Source: Pricia antarctica (lineage in GTDB: Bacteria; Bacteroidota; Bacteroidia; Flavobacteriales; Flavobacteriaceae). From it: DNA of 64,000 bases. The stretch lies in NCBI RefSeq assembly GCF_900101815.1, contig NZ_FNAO01000001.1:186001-250000 (forward strand), written 5' to 3'. Shown piece by piece: positions 53,045 through 61,910 of this stretch; the stretch's first letter is position 1, and each line of letters begins with the position of its first letter. The notes beneath the pieces are model-generated. The model was not told the origin of the DNA and ran no database searches. It worked only from the letters and a program-made list of their open reading frames with translations. A program made the translations under genes and the position numbers.

Positions 53045-55120
53045 ATGCGCAATTTTACTTTTCTGATTTGCTTTTTTTCCGTTTATCTGGCATTGGGCCA
53101 AAATCCTATAGTAAACGATAGTATTACCCAACTTGACGAAGTTATTCTCTTGGATGCCCTAAAAATAAAAAACGCAACAGGTATCGTTCCTTCGGATGTC
53201 ATTGCGGCCAAAATATTCCAGAATTATAGTCCCGTTGAACTTACCTCGGCCATGAACCAGATTCCCGGCGTCTACGTATTGTCGGGCGCCCTGAACACGA
53301 ACAGGATAACCGTTCGCGGCATCGGGGCCAGAACTGCCTACGGAACGGACAAGCTGCGCCTATATTACAATGATATTCCGGTAACGGATGGTTCCGGTTT
53401 TTCTACCATTGAGGCTTTCGACCTTGAAAACCTCAGTCAGATGGAGGTCATCAAAGGGCCGAAGGGAACGGCTTTTGGAGCCAATCTGGGAGGAGCTATT
53501 ATCCTGAATCCCAAGGAAGCCCTCGGAAAATCTACCAATCTGTCGAACAACTTTACCGTAGGTTCTTTTGGATTGCTAAAAAACAATCTTTCGTTTAACC
53601 ATAATGATGGGAAGCTCCGATTGGGATTGCAGTATGGCCATTTGGAAACGGATGGGTATCGCGATAACAGCCAATTTGAAAGGGATGGTCTACTGCTGAA
53701 CACCTCCTACCAAATCAATGAAAAGAATCAAGTAGCATTGCTGGTCAACCATCTCGATTACACGGCCAATATCGCCAGTTCGATAGGGGCAACCGCATTT
53801 GCAGAGAATCCGAAACAAGCGGCCGCGAATTGGGGGGGGGTCCAGGGTTTTGAGACCAATAATTACACGTTAGCCGGCATCAACTATGCGCATACTTTCA
53901 ATGAGCACCTTAAAAACAGCACCAGTATCTTTTACTCCTACCTCGATCATTTCGAACGCCGGCCCGCACCCTTAGGTTTTTTGAATGAAATGACTAACGG
54001 TTATGGATTCCGAACACGCTTTACCGGAAATTTCGGCTTTTTAAATAGGACCGCGGAATATAACTTGGGCGCAGAACTCTATAAAGATGAATACGATTGG
54101 TCGCTCTTTCGAACACTTGAACAACCGATCAACGGAAGTATACAGGGCGACCGCTTTGCCGACAACAAGGAGTTCCGAACGCAATTCAATACTTTCGGAA
54201 CACTACTATTGCCCTTAACGGATGCGTTTTCCGCACAATTCGGACTGGCCGTCAACAAAACCAAATACGATTTCCGAGATCGTTTCAATACGGGAACGGA
54301 CAACACCACTGCCCATCGTGATTTCGACGGCATCGCGCTTCCCAGTCTTGATCTTGAATACCGGTTTTCGGAGGCCGCCCGTCTGTTTGCCAACGTGAGT
54401 CGCGGTTTCTCTAACCCCACGGTCGAGCAGACCTTGACGCCTGATGGGGTCATCAACCCCGATATCGCCCAAGAAACAGGCACTAACTACGAATTGGGCA
54501 CCGAATTGTACGTCAATGACCGCAAGTTTCACCTCAACATGAGCGTTTATCAAATGGACATTCGCAACCTGTTGGTCGCCGAACGGGTGGCCGAAGACCA
54601 GTTTATCGGCAAAAACGCCGGCAAAACCCGCCATCGTGGCATCGAAATCGCCATGGAGTATATTTGGACCATCAGCCCAAGGCTGCAAATAGCGCCTTTT
54701 CTCAGCTATACCCTCAATGACCACCAATTCGTCGAGTTTATCGATCAAGGTGAAGATTTTTCGGGAAACCCATTGACCGGTGTTCCCAAACAGATGCGTA
54801 CCGCGGGTATTCAGTCCCAATTTCTTGATGGTTTCTACTGGAATATCGCCCACCGGCATGTCTCCGAAATACCTTTAACAGACGCCAACAGCTTACAAAG
54901 CGAAGCCTTTGTCGTTTTCACGACCCGAATGGGCTATCGCAAACCGCTATCGGAAAAATTCACTGTTGGAATTGATTTTGGCATCAACAATATCTTCGAT
55001 GAAAAATATGCGGAGTCGGTGCTGATCAACGCCGGCAGTTTCGGCGGCGAACCCCGGTACTATTATCCGGGCAATCCACGGAATTTTTATGGGAGTTTGC
55101 GGCTGGGATGGCGGTTATGA
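53045..55120 (+). CDS. TonB-dependent receptor (FecA-type, no CarboxypepD_reg domain)
   Basis: A 691-residue outer-membrane receptor with a signal peptide (MRNFTFLICFFSVYLALGQ). A plug domain follows directly (AMNQIPGVYVLSGALNTNRI, TVRGIGARTAYGTDKLRLYY, GPKGTAFGANLGGAIILNP), then a 22-strand barrel ending NFYGSLRLGWRL. The substrate is unknown; an iron complex is common for this form. A run of nine G at 53832-53840 lies inside the barrel region in the correct frame. The last 6 bp overlap the stop of glyS on the other strand. The frame begins further upstream at 52961 but ATG 53045 gives a clean signal peptide. Confidence 0.92.
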   Translation: MRNFTFLICFFSVYLALGQNPIVNDSITQLDEVILLDALKIKNATGIVPSDVIAAKIFQNYSPVELTSAMNQIPGVYVLSGALNTNRITVRGIGARTAYGTDKLRLYYNDIPVTDGSGFSTIEAFDLENLSQMEVIKGPKGTAFGANLGGAIILNPKEALGKSTNLSNNFTVGSFGLLKNNLSFNHNDGKLRLGLQYGHLETDGYRDNSQFERDGLLLNTSYQINEKNQVALLVNHLDYTANIASSIGATAFAENPKQAAANWGGVQGFETNNYTLAGINYAHTFNEHLKNSTSIFYSYLDHFERRPAPLGFLNEMTNGYGFRTRFTGNFGFLNRTAEYNLGAELYKDEYDWSLFRTLEQPINGSIQGDRFADNKEFRTQFNTFGTLLLPLTDAFSAQFGLAVNKTKYDFRDRFNTGTDNTTAHRDFDGIALPSLDLEYRFSEAARLFANVSRGFSNPTVEQTLTPDGVINPDIAQETGTNYELGTELYVNDRKFHLNMSVYQMDIRNLLVAERVAEDQFIGKNAGKTRHRGIEIAMEYIWTISPRLQIAPFLSYTLNDHQFVEFIDQGEDFSGNPLTGVPKQMRTAGIQSQFLDGFYWNIAHRHVSEIPLTDANSLQSEAFVVFTTRMGYRKPLSEKFTVGIDFGINNIFDEKYAESVLINAGSFGGEPRYYYPGNPRNFYGSLRLGWRL

Positions 55121-56665
55121 AACGTCCATCCGCTTCAACCACCCCTTCATATCAACGGCCTCATGAATAATCCCTTTTAAAGATTCAATTGCTACGCGTT
55201 GCTGCTCCATTGAATCACGATGCCGTATCGTTACGGTCTTGTCTTCCAAAGTTTGATGGTCGACCGTAATGCAAAATGGCGTTCCAGCGGCATCCTGTCT
55301 TCGATAGCGGCGGCCCACGGCATCTTTTTCATCGTATTCGACGTTAAAATCCCATTTTAGGTCTTCGATGATTTCCTGGGCGATTTCAGGAAGGCCGTCC
55401 TTTTTTACCAAGGGGAACACGGCGGCTTTTGTCGGTGCCAAGACTGACGGCAGTTTCAGGACCGTTCTCGTACTACCGTTCGCGAGTTCCTCCTCTTGTA
55501 ACGAATTCGAAAATACGGCCAGAAACATCCTATCGAGTCCGATGGAGGTTTCCACCACGTAGGGCACATAGCTTTCGCGGGTTTCGTAATCGAAATATTG
55601 CAATTTTTTACCCGAGTGTTTTTCATGGCTGGCCAAGTCAAAATCGGTTCGGGAGTGTATGCCTTCCAATTCTTTGAATCCAAAGGGAAAACGGAATTCG
55701 ATATCGGAAGCCGCATCGGCATAGTGTGCCAATTTTTCATGGTCGTGAAAACGGTAATTCTCTGCGCCCAAACCTAATGACAGATGCCATTTCATTCGAT
55801 TTTTCTTCCAGTTTTCGTACCATTCCTGTTGCGTACCGGGCTTGATAAAATATTGCATTTCCATCTGCTCGAATTCCCGCATACGGAAGATAAACTGACG
55901 GGCAACGATTTCGTTTCGGAAGGCTTTTCCCGTTTGTGCGATGCCGAAAGGAATCTTCATCCGTCCCGTTTTCTGTACGTTCAAAAAGTTGACGAAAATA
56001 CCTTGGGCCGTTTCAGGACGCAGGTATAAGTCCATCGCACTTTCGGCGGTGGCACCCAGTTTCGTGCCGAACATAAGGTTGAACTGTTTCACCTCCGTCC
56101 AGTTTTTAGAACCGGACATAGGGCAAGCGATATCAAGTTCTTCAATCAGTTTCTTGACATCGGCAAGATCTTCGGCCGCCAAAGATTTTCCCAACCTTTT
56201 CAATATGGTAGTAGCCTGCTCTTGGTAATCGACCACGCGCTGGTTGGTGGCAAGAAATTGTGCTTCATCGAACTTATCGCCAAAGCGTTTGGCGGCCTTG
56301 GCGACTTCCTTTTCTATTTTAGCCTCGATTTTGGCGACATGGTCTTCGACCAGCACATCGGCACGATAGCGTTTTTTGGAGTCTTTGTTGTCTATCAATG
56401 GATCATTGAAGGCATCAACGTGTCCGGAGGCCTTCCACGTGGTGGGATGCATAAAAATGGCCGCATCGATACCCACGATATTTTCATTCAGCTGTACCAT
56501 GGCTTTCCACCAGTACTCCCGAATGTTCTTTTTAAGTTCGGCGCCGTTCTGCGCGTAATCGTATACTGCACTCAATCCATCATATATTTCACTGGACTGA
56601 AAGACGTACCCGTATTCCTTCGCATGGGAAATTACCCGTTTAAAATCATCATCTTGTTTTGCCAT
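55115..56665 (-). CDS. glyS: glycine--tRNA ligase, alpha2 type
   Basis: A 516-residue class II aminoacyl-tRNA synthetase of the dimeric type used by many Bacteroidota and eukaryotes. Motif 1-like VISHAKEYGYVFQSSEIYDG, motif 2 region RNEIVARQFIFRMREFEQME, and motif 3 SIGLDRMFLAVFSNSLQEEE occur, followed by the anticodon-binding domain (AAVFPLVKKDGLPEIAQEII). Its start ATG is 56663-56665. An inverted repeat is present upstream at 56801-56827. Confidence 0.97.
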   Translation of the reverse strand: MAKQDDDFKRVISHAKEYGYVFQSSEIYDGLSAVYDYAQNGAELKKNIREYWWKAMVQLNENIVGIDAAIFMHPTTWKASGHVDAFNDPLIDNKDSKKRYRADVLVEDHVAKIEAKIEKEVAKAAKRFGDKFDEAQFLATNQRVVDYQEQATTILKRLGKSLAAEDLADVKKLIEELDIACPMSGSKNWTEVKQFNLMFGTKLGATAESAMDLYLRPETAQGIFVNFLNVQKTGRMKIPFGIAQTGKAFRNEIVARQFIFRMREFEQMEMQYFIKPGTQQEWYENWKKNRMKWHLSLGLGAENYRFHDHEKLAHYADAASDIEFRFPFGFKELEGIHSRTDFDLASHEKHSGKKLQYFDYETRESYVPYVVETSIGLDRMFLAVFSNSLQEEELANGSTRTVLKLPSVLAPTKAAVFPLVKKDGLPEIAQEIIEDLKWDFNVEYDEKDAVGRRYRRQDAAGTPFCITVDHQTLEDKTVTIRHRDSMEQQRVAIESLKGIIHEAVDMKGWLKRMDVS

Positions 56666-56800
56666 GTGGCAAAAATAGAATTTTAGATACGGTCTTGGAA
56701 ACTTATTTTGAACTTGATCGAAATTGGTTGGGCACTATCCGCCTTGTGCCATCAAATTTTAAACAATTCGCCAAAAAAAAAGAGAAGATTGCTTATGCGA

Positions 56801-56827
56801 GGCACTAGAAAATTCAAATTTAGTGCC
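56801..56827. promoter_or_regulatory. inverted repeat upstream of glyS
   Basis: GGCACTA (56801-56807) and TAGTGCC (56821-56827) flank a 13-bp AT-rich centre, in the gap between the coiled-coil gene and glyS. It could be a terminator base without a T-run or an operator; function unknown. Confidence 0.35.
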
Positions 56828-56886
56828 GAAAGGGTGTTCACGGACAGAAAATACCCTCAGACCAATTAAAATTTAGGTTAGAAAAC

Positions 56887-57783
56887 TTACTTCAATTCAA
56901 ATTCGGTAGTAGAAAGTAGTTTTTGGTCTTCAAAGACATTAAGCCTATAATTACCATCTTCCAAAGAACCTTGGGGAATGGTTATAAAATCGCAGACAGT
57001 GGTTTCCTCCCCTGAAAAAAGAAGCTCTACCCGTTTACTATAGATATTGCCGTTTACGGTAATCGTATTGGCATTGTCTTCGATAACCCGCATATTCGGA
57101 CTCAAAAACTGAAAATACAGTGCCTTTGGGGAATTTATCTCGGTATCATCGGCTATAAGGGTTACACAGCCCCGAAGCTTTTCGATGATCGAGGCTTTAT
57201 TGGTCTTGATCGGCTTACCAGAGCGCATTCGAAACCCGCTGCCTTCCGCATTACGCAGTTCCAAATACGTTTTTACTTTAAGTTCTTTGTTGAGCTCCTT
57301 TACTTTTTTGCGCTGTAAGGCCTCCGCTTCGGCCAAGGAATTACGTTTGCTTCTGAGTTCCTCTATCTGTTTTTGGTTCTCTTCATTTTTATCGGCAAGC
57401 AACATATTGTTATATCTCAAAAAATTATTCTTGAGTTTGAGACTGTCGTTCTTCGCCTCGAGCCGGCGGAGTTCGGTCTTGAAATCCCGCAACTTCTCCA
57501 CGGTAAAATTCAATCGCCCGATGGAATCCAACAATTGTTGGACACGATATTTCGAGCTTTCAAGTTCGATTTCGTTCACCTCGTTGAGCGCGGAAAGCCG
57601 ATCGACGTCGGTTTTCATCAAGGTAAGGTCTCTTACCAGCAATCCCTTTTCCTGTTCCAAGTAGTCCATTTGACTTCTCGATTGTGCATAGCTATAGTAA
57701 AAAGCGATGAGAATACCGATGATAACGGCAATTAAGGCCGTAAGAACGATCTTATGATTGAATTTCTTATCTTGACCGTCCAT
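56887..57783 (-). CDS. membrane-anchored coiled-coil protein of unknown function
   Basis: A 298-residue protein. A cytoplasmic start (MDGQDKKFNHK) leads to one membrane helix (IVLTALIAVIIGILIAFYYS) and a long coiled coil rich in Leu, Lys, Glu and Asn (about residues 40-180: LEQEKGLLVRDLTLMKTDVD). The C-terminal 120 residues are a beta domain (RMRSGKPIKTNKASIIEKLR, YRLNVFEDQKLLSTTEFELK) probably in the periplasm. I cannot assign a role; relatives are sometimes named after chromosome partitioning without evidence. It is divergent from comF. Confidence 0.6.
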   Translation of the reverse strand: MDGQDKKFNHKIVLTALIAVIIGILIAFYYSYAQSRSQMDYLEQEKGLLVRDLTLMKTDVDRLSALNEVNEIELESSKYRVQQLLDSIGRLNFTVEKLRDFKTELRRLEAKNDSLKLKNNFLRYNNMLLADKNEENQKQIEELRSKRNSLAEAEALQRKKVKELNKELKVKTYLELRNAEGSGFRMRSGKPIKTNKASIIEKLRGCVTLIADDTEINSPKALYFQFLSPNMRVIEDNANTITVNGNIYSKRVELLFSGEETTVCDFITIPQGSLEDGNYRLNVFEDQKLLSTTEFELK

Positions 57784-57829
57784 TTAGGGGAGTATAGGCT
57801 TTAAGTAGGTGGTTAAAAGGCGAGTTATT

Positions 57830-58549
57830 ATGCTGATTCATAATCTAACAAAGATACTAAATGATATCAATTCGGTCTTAATGCCCCGGGTCTGTTTTGG
57901 ATGTACTGCGCACTTGATCCGAGGAGAGGAACTCATCTGTACCCTTTGCCGAAACGATATGCCGCTCACCGAATACAACTTTAACGATGAAAACCCCGTC
58001 GACCGTATATTTTATGGCCGAATTAACATAAAAAAGGCTAGTTCTTTTCTGTTTTTCTCGGAAAATGGCAACGTACAGCGATTGATCCATAATTTAAAGT
58101 ATAAAAATCAAGAGTGCGTAAGCCGATTTTTAGGAGATTGGTACGGACAGCTTTTAAAAGGGACCGGGGAATTAGCAAAAACCATAGATATGGTTGTTCC
58201 GGTACCTTTGCACCCTAAAAAATTACGGCGCAGGGGCTATAATCAGGTGGCCGGATTTGCCCAAAAATTGGCCCATCATCTCGGAGCGGAATATGTAGAT
58301 AACATCCTCATTAAGACAGCGAACACCAAGACCCAGACCAAAAAAGGAAGAATTGGTAGATGGCAAGACGATACCGCCCTCTATACCTTATCGAATGCCG
58401 ATTATTTAAAAAACAAGAATATTCTTTTGGTCGACGACGTGATTACGACGGGCGCCACTATGGAAATCTGTGCCCAAACCCTGCAACAAGCGACGGGAAC
58501 AACGATTTATTTGACAAGTATGGCGGTTGTTCCGAAGTTGTGGAACTGA
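57830..58549 (+). CDS. comF: ComF family phosphoribosyltransferase-like protein
   Basis: A 239-residue protein of the ComF/GntX type. N-terminal double Cys pair (CFGCTAHLIRGEELICTLCR) is the zinc finger, and the PRPP-binding loop is ILLVDDVITTGATMEICAQT. In transformable bacteria ComF helps DNA uptake. The family start is better at ATG 57830 (MLIHNLTKIL) than the GTG at 57809. It is divergent from the coiled-coil gene and followed by a 225-bp gap with no gene. Confidence 0.88.
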   Translation: MLIHNLTKILNDINSVLMPRVCFGCTAHLIRGEELICTLCRNDMPLTEYNFNDENPVDRIFYGRINIKKASSFLFFSENGNVQRLIHNLKYKNQECVSRFLGDWYGQLLKGTGELAKTIDMVVPVPLHPKKLRRRGYNQVAGFAQKLAHHLGAEYVDNILIKTANTKTQTKKGRIGRWQDDTALYTLSNADYLKNKNILLVDDVITTGATMEICAQTLQQATGTTIYLTSMAVVPKLWN

Positions 58550-58774
58550 CCGGAAGGAAAATTCCAAAAGGGTACGGAAGAAGGAATACTTGAATTCTCG
58601 AGATTTGGTCATAGCTTCAATCATTAGAATAGGTTCTAGGTTCTAAAAGCGAAGTGGTGTATAATCCTTTTGTCGGCAAGAATGTTAAAAAACCCTTTAT
58701 CGTTTCGACCTACTACCAAAATAATCGTTTCTTTGCCACCAATGAGCTCGTCTTGAGTTCAATATTCCAGATAG

Positions 58775-60400
58775 ATGATCCGTCGTTTCGTCGCATTTCT
58801 TTTTCTATTCCTTTTGGCGGCCGCCCTTTGGCAATGCGCGCGGCGGGGAAGCCCTAGCGGAGGCCCGAAAGACATAACACCGCCTCAACTCATAAAGACC
58901 GAGCCCGATAGCATGTCCATTAATTTTAAGGCCAAACGGATACGGCTTTATTTCGATGAATTCATCAAGTTGCAGGATATACAGAATCAACTTATCGTTT
59001 CCCCACCCTTGAAATACCAGCCCGAAATCAAACCTCAAGGAGGTGCGAGCAAATATCTCGAACTCAAATTCAAGGACACTTTACGCGAAAAAACGACGTA
59101 TACCATCAATTTTGGCCAAAGCGTGCAGGATAACAATGAGGGTAACCCCAGCAGTTTTTTGACTTATGTCTTCTCGACCGGCGATTATATCGATTCACTC
59201 AAAGTGTCCGGGGTCGTAAAGGATGCCTTTAAAAGGAAGCCCGATGAGTTTATAAGCGTAATGCTCTACGAGATCGATACCGCCTATACCGATTCGACCA
59301 TTTTTAAGCGGCCACCTAACTATATCACGAATACGCTGGATAGTACAGTGATTTTTAGGTTGAAAAATCTGAAGGAAGGCCAATACAAACTTTTCGCCCT
59401 AAAAGACGAGGCCAAAAACAATATGTTCGACCAGAACGTCGACAAAATAGCGTATATGGAAGACACCTTGACGCTACCCAACGACTCCACCTATCTCCTG
59501 ACCCTTTTTAAGGAGGTGCCCAACTATAATATGGCTGTACCCAGTTTAGCGGCCAAAAACCGTATTCAATTCGGTTACTTCGGCGATGCATCCGATATTG
59601 AGGATATAGAGATTACCCCGCTCACTCCCCTACCGGATACCGTTAGCGCTAAAATATTGAAACAACGAGATAAAGACACCCTTAATTACTGGTTTACGCC
59701 CTTTGAAATGGATTCCATCGTGTTTACCGTTACCAACGAAAGGGCCAAGGTCATCGATACCTTCACCGTCAAAAGTCGAAAAGTGGGTCTCGATTCCTTA
59801 CAATTGACTGCCAATCAAAACGGTTCGCTCAATTTTAATGACCCATTTTATATCCAGGCCAACACGCCGCTTACGGCGCTTGACACAACCAAAATAAGTA
59901 TGATGGACCAAGATTCCCTAGCGGTTTCCTTTACAACGGCACTAGATACTTTAATAAACAAGGTAGATATCAATTTCAAGGTGGAACCCAACCAAAACTA
60001 TCAACTCGACCTTTTACCGGGGGCGATTACCGATTTCTTTGGCGAGACCAACGACACTCTAGTCTATAACCTATCGACCCAAAGCTATGCCGATTTGGGT
60101 AATTTGAAGTTCAACATCGAAGCCGATAGTTCGGCATATCCCTTAATTATAGAACTGATCGACGAACAGGGCAAATTGATACGTGAAATCTTCGCTCCCG
60201 AAGCAAAACCTCTTGAATTTAACAACATAGAACCTGCCAAATATTTCATTCGTGTGACTTTCGATAAAAATGCCAATCAAAAATGGGATACCGGCGATTA
60301 TCTTAAAAAACTACAGCCCGAAAAGGTGAGCTACTATCCCGACACCGTCGAGGTGCGAGCGAATTGGGAATTGGAACAAACTTTTAGGATACCGGATTAG
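58775..60400 (+). CDS. Ig-like domain (Big_5) lipoprotein
   Basis: A 541-residue lipoprotein (signal VAFLFLFLLAAALWQC). The Big_5 type start is IRLYFDEFIKLQDIQNQLIV, preceded by GSPSGGPKDITPPQLIKTEP, the family marker. The rest is beta-rich with repeated D-S-L/T patterns and ends with DKNANQKWDTGDYLKKLQPE, a carbohydrate- or calcium-binding-looking loop. It is likely surface-exposed; no enzymatic motif is seen. It converges on the nitrilase gene within 70 bp. Confidence 0.78.
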   Translation: MIRRFVAFLFLFLLAAALWQCARRGSPSGGPKDITPPQLIKTEPDSMSINFKAKRIRLYFDEFIKLQDIQNQLIVSPPLKYQPEIKPQGGASKYLELKFKDTLREKTTYTINFGQSVQDNNEGNPSSFLTYVFSTGDYIDSLKVSGVVKDAFKRKPDEFISVMLYEIDTAYTDSTIFKRPPNYITNTLDSTVIFRLKNLKEGQYKLFALKDEAKNNMFDQNVDKIAYMEDTLTLPNDSTYLLTLFKEVPNYNMAVPSLAAKNRIQFGYFGDASDIEDIEITPLTPLPDTVSAKILKQRDKDTLNYWFTPFEMDSIVFTVTNERAKVIDTFTVKSRKVGLDSLQLTANQNGSLNFNDPFYIQANTPLTALDTTKISMMDQDSLAVSFTTALDTLINKVDINFKVEPNQNYQLDLLPGAITDFFGETNDTLVYNLSTQSYADLGNLKFNIEADSSAYPLIIELIDEQGKLIREIFAPEAKPLEFNNIEPAKYFIRVTFDKNANQKWDTGDYLKKLQPEKVSYYPDTVEVRANWELEQTFRIPD

Positions 60401-60469
60401 AGCCAGTAGGCAGTAAAAAAAAATCTAACCTCATAAATCTACAAACCTACCCGTCCGCAGGCGGCGGAG

Positions 60470-61252
60470 TTATAATCCTTTTTTAAACTCAAAGCTATCC
60501 CTATCATTCAAAAATTTTAATTTCTCCCTAGTAGATATAACATGCTCTTTAGAGAAGGTGGCGTAAACAATCTCTTCCTTTTCAGAAAAAGCCACTCGTT
60601 CGCCCAAGGTATCGTAGACCGCAGAATGGCCAATGTATTCATGTTTCATCTCGTCGGCACCTACCCGGTTGACACCGACGCAGTACGCCATATTTTCGAT
60701 GGCCCTTGCTTTTAACAAAGTATCCCAAGCTACAATCCTAGGCTTGGGCCAGTTGGCGACATAAATCAGTACATCATAGTCTTCGATATTTCTTGACCAT
60801 ACGGGAAAGCGTAAATCGTAACAGACCATAGGGCAGAGCTTAAAGCCTTTATAATCCACAAGTAACTTTTCGGTGCCTGCCTTATACACTTTATCTTCTC
60901 CAGCCAACGTAAAGGTGTGGCGTTTGTCGTATTGGGCGGTCTTTCCGTCGGGTTCTATAAAAAAAAGACGGTTGGTAAAGCTACCATTTTCAAAAAAGGG
61001 AAGGCTTCCGACTAGGGCAGCTTTTGTTTCCAAGGCTTTTTGCAACATCCAATCCACGGTTTTTGGGCCTTCTTCTTTGGCAACATGTTCTGGGTGCATT
61101 GTAAAGCCTGTGTTGAACATTTCGGGAAGTACGATAAGGTCGGTATCCGAAGAAATATTCTGTAAAACCTTGGAGAAATGAACTCTGTTCGCTTCTGGAT
61201 TTTCCCAAATTAGCTGGGATTGTATGAGGGCCGTTTTTAAGGTTTTTGTCAT
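60470..61252 (-). CDS. nitrilase-superfamily amidase (omega-amidase/YafV-like)
   Basis: A 260-residue carbon-nitrogen hydrolase. The Glu44-Lys110-Cys144 triad is intact (VLPEM, YDKRHTF and MVCYDLRFP). The block YDVLIYVANWPKPRIVAWDT resembles the YafV type that deaminates alpha-keto acid amides such as 2-oxoglutaramate. It lies 24 bp downstream of the ankyrin gene on the same strand and may be co-transcribed with it. Confidence 0.9.
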   Translation of the reverse strand: MTKTLKTALIQSQLIWENPEANRVHFSKVLQNISSDTDLIVLPEMFNTGFTMHPEHVAKEEGPKTVDWMLQKALETKAALVGSLPFFENGSFTNRLFFIEPDGKTAQYDKRHTFTLAGEDKVYKAGTEKLLVDYKGFKLCPMVCYDLRFPVWSRNIEDYDVLIYVANWPKPRIVAWDTLLKARAIENMAYCVGVNRVGADEMKHEYIGHSAVYDTLGERVAFSEKEEIVYATFSKEHVISTREKLKFLNDRDSFEFKKGL

Positions 61253-61276
61253 ATTGCTTTTAAAATGAAAGAAGGC

Positions 61277-61750
61277 TCAATTGGTGTTTTCCAACAACTG
61301 GATCAATTCAAGATCTCCCTGAATTCTCGCATGGTCCAAGGCCGTATTGCCACGATTGTCCTTAATCGCTGCATTCGCACCTTCTTCTAACAATAGTTTG
61401 GCGATTTCGGAGCGGTTGAAGTTTACCGAATAAATTAGGCAGGTTGCACCCATAGCGTTCTGGACGTTGATATCCGCTCCTTTTTGTATCAACTTTTCGG
61501 CACTATCGGCATAGCCTTTAAAGCAGACACCCATTAATGCAGTATTGCCCGAAGCATCCTTGGCATCGATTTTAGCCCCGTGCTGCAATAACAAGTCGGT
61601 GATTTCGGGTTCGTCGTAGTAGGTCGCCATGATCAGCGGTGTCGAACCACGTTGATCTTTACTATCGAGCAATAAAGGGTTCTTGGCCAACATGGCCTTC
61701 ACTTCCTTAAAGTTGCCGTTTCGTATTTCATCGAAAAAGACCTCGTTCAT
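61277..61750 (-). CDS. ankyrin repeat protein
   Basis: A 157-residue protein composed of four to five ankyrin repeats (QRGSTPLIMATYYDEPEITD, ASGNTALMGVCFKGYADSAE, MGATCLIYSVNFNRSEIAKL, RGNTALDHARIQGDLELIQL). No signal is present, so it is probably cytoplasmic; partners unknown. Start ATG 61750 gives MNEVFFDEIRNGNFKEVKAM, the normal capping repeat. Confidence 0.88.
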   Translation of the reverse strand: MNEVFFDEIRNGNFKEVKAMLAKNPLLLDSKDQRGSTPLIMATYYDEPEITDLLLQHGAKIDAKDASGNTALMGVCFKGYADSAEKLIQKGADINVQNAMGATCLIYSVNFNRSEIAKLLLEEGANAAIKDNRGNTALDHARIQGDLELIQLLENTN

Positions 61751-61910
61751 GGTATACGTGTTTGGAGTTTGCGTTTTATCGGATGTCCGAAATTATAAAA
61801 AAACGGCTTGGGTCAGACGTTTTAAATGAGATTTTTGATGCTATCAAAATTAAGGTGCGACACCGGTCTAAAATTTTATATCTTCATCGTTAATCATGTA
61901 GACCATTTTT

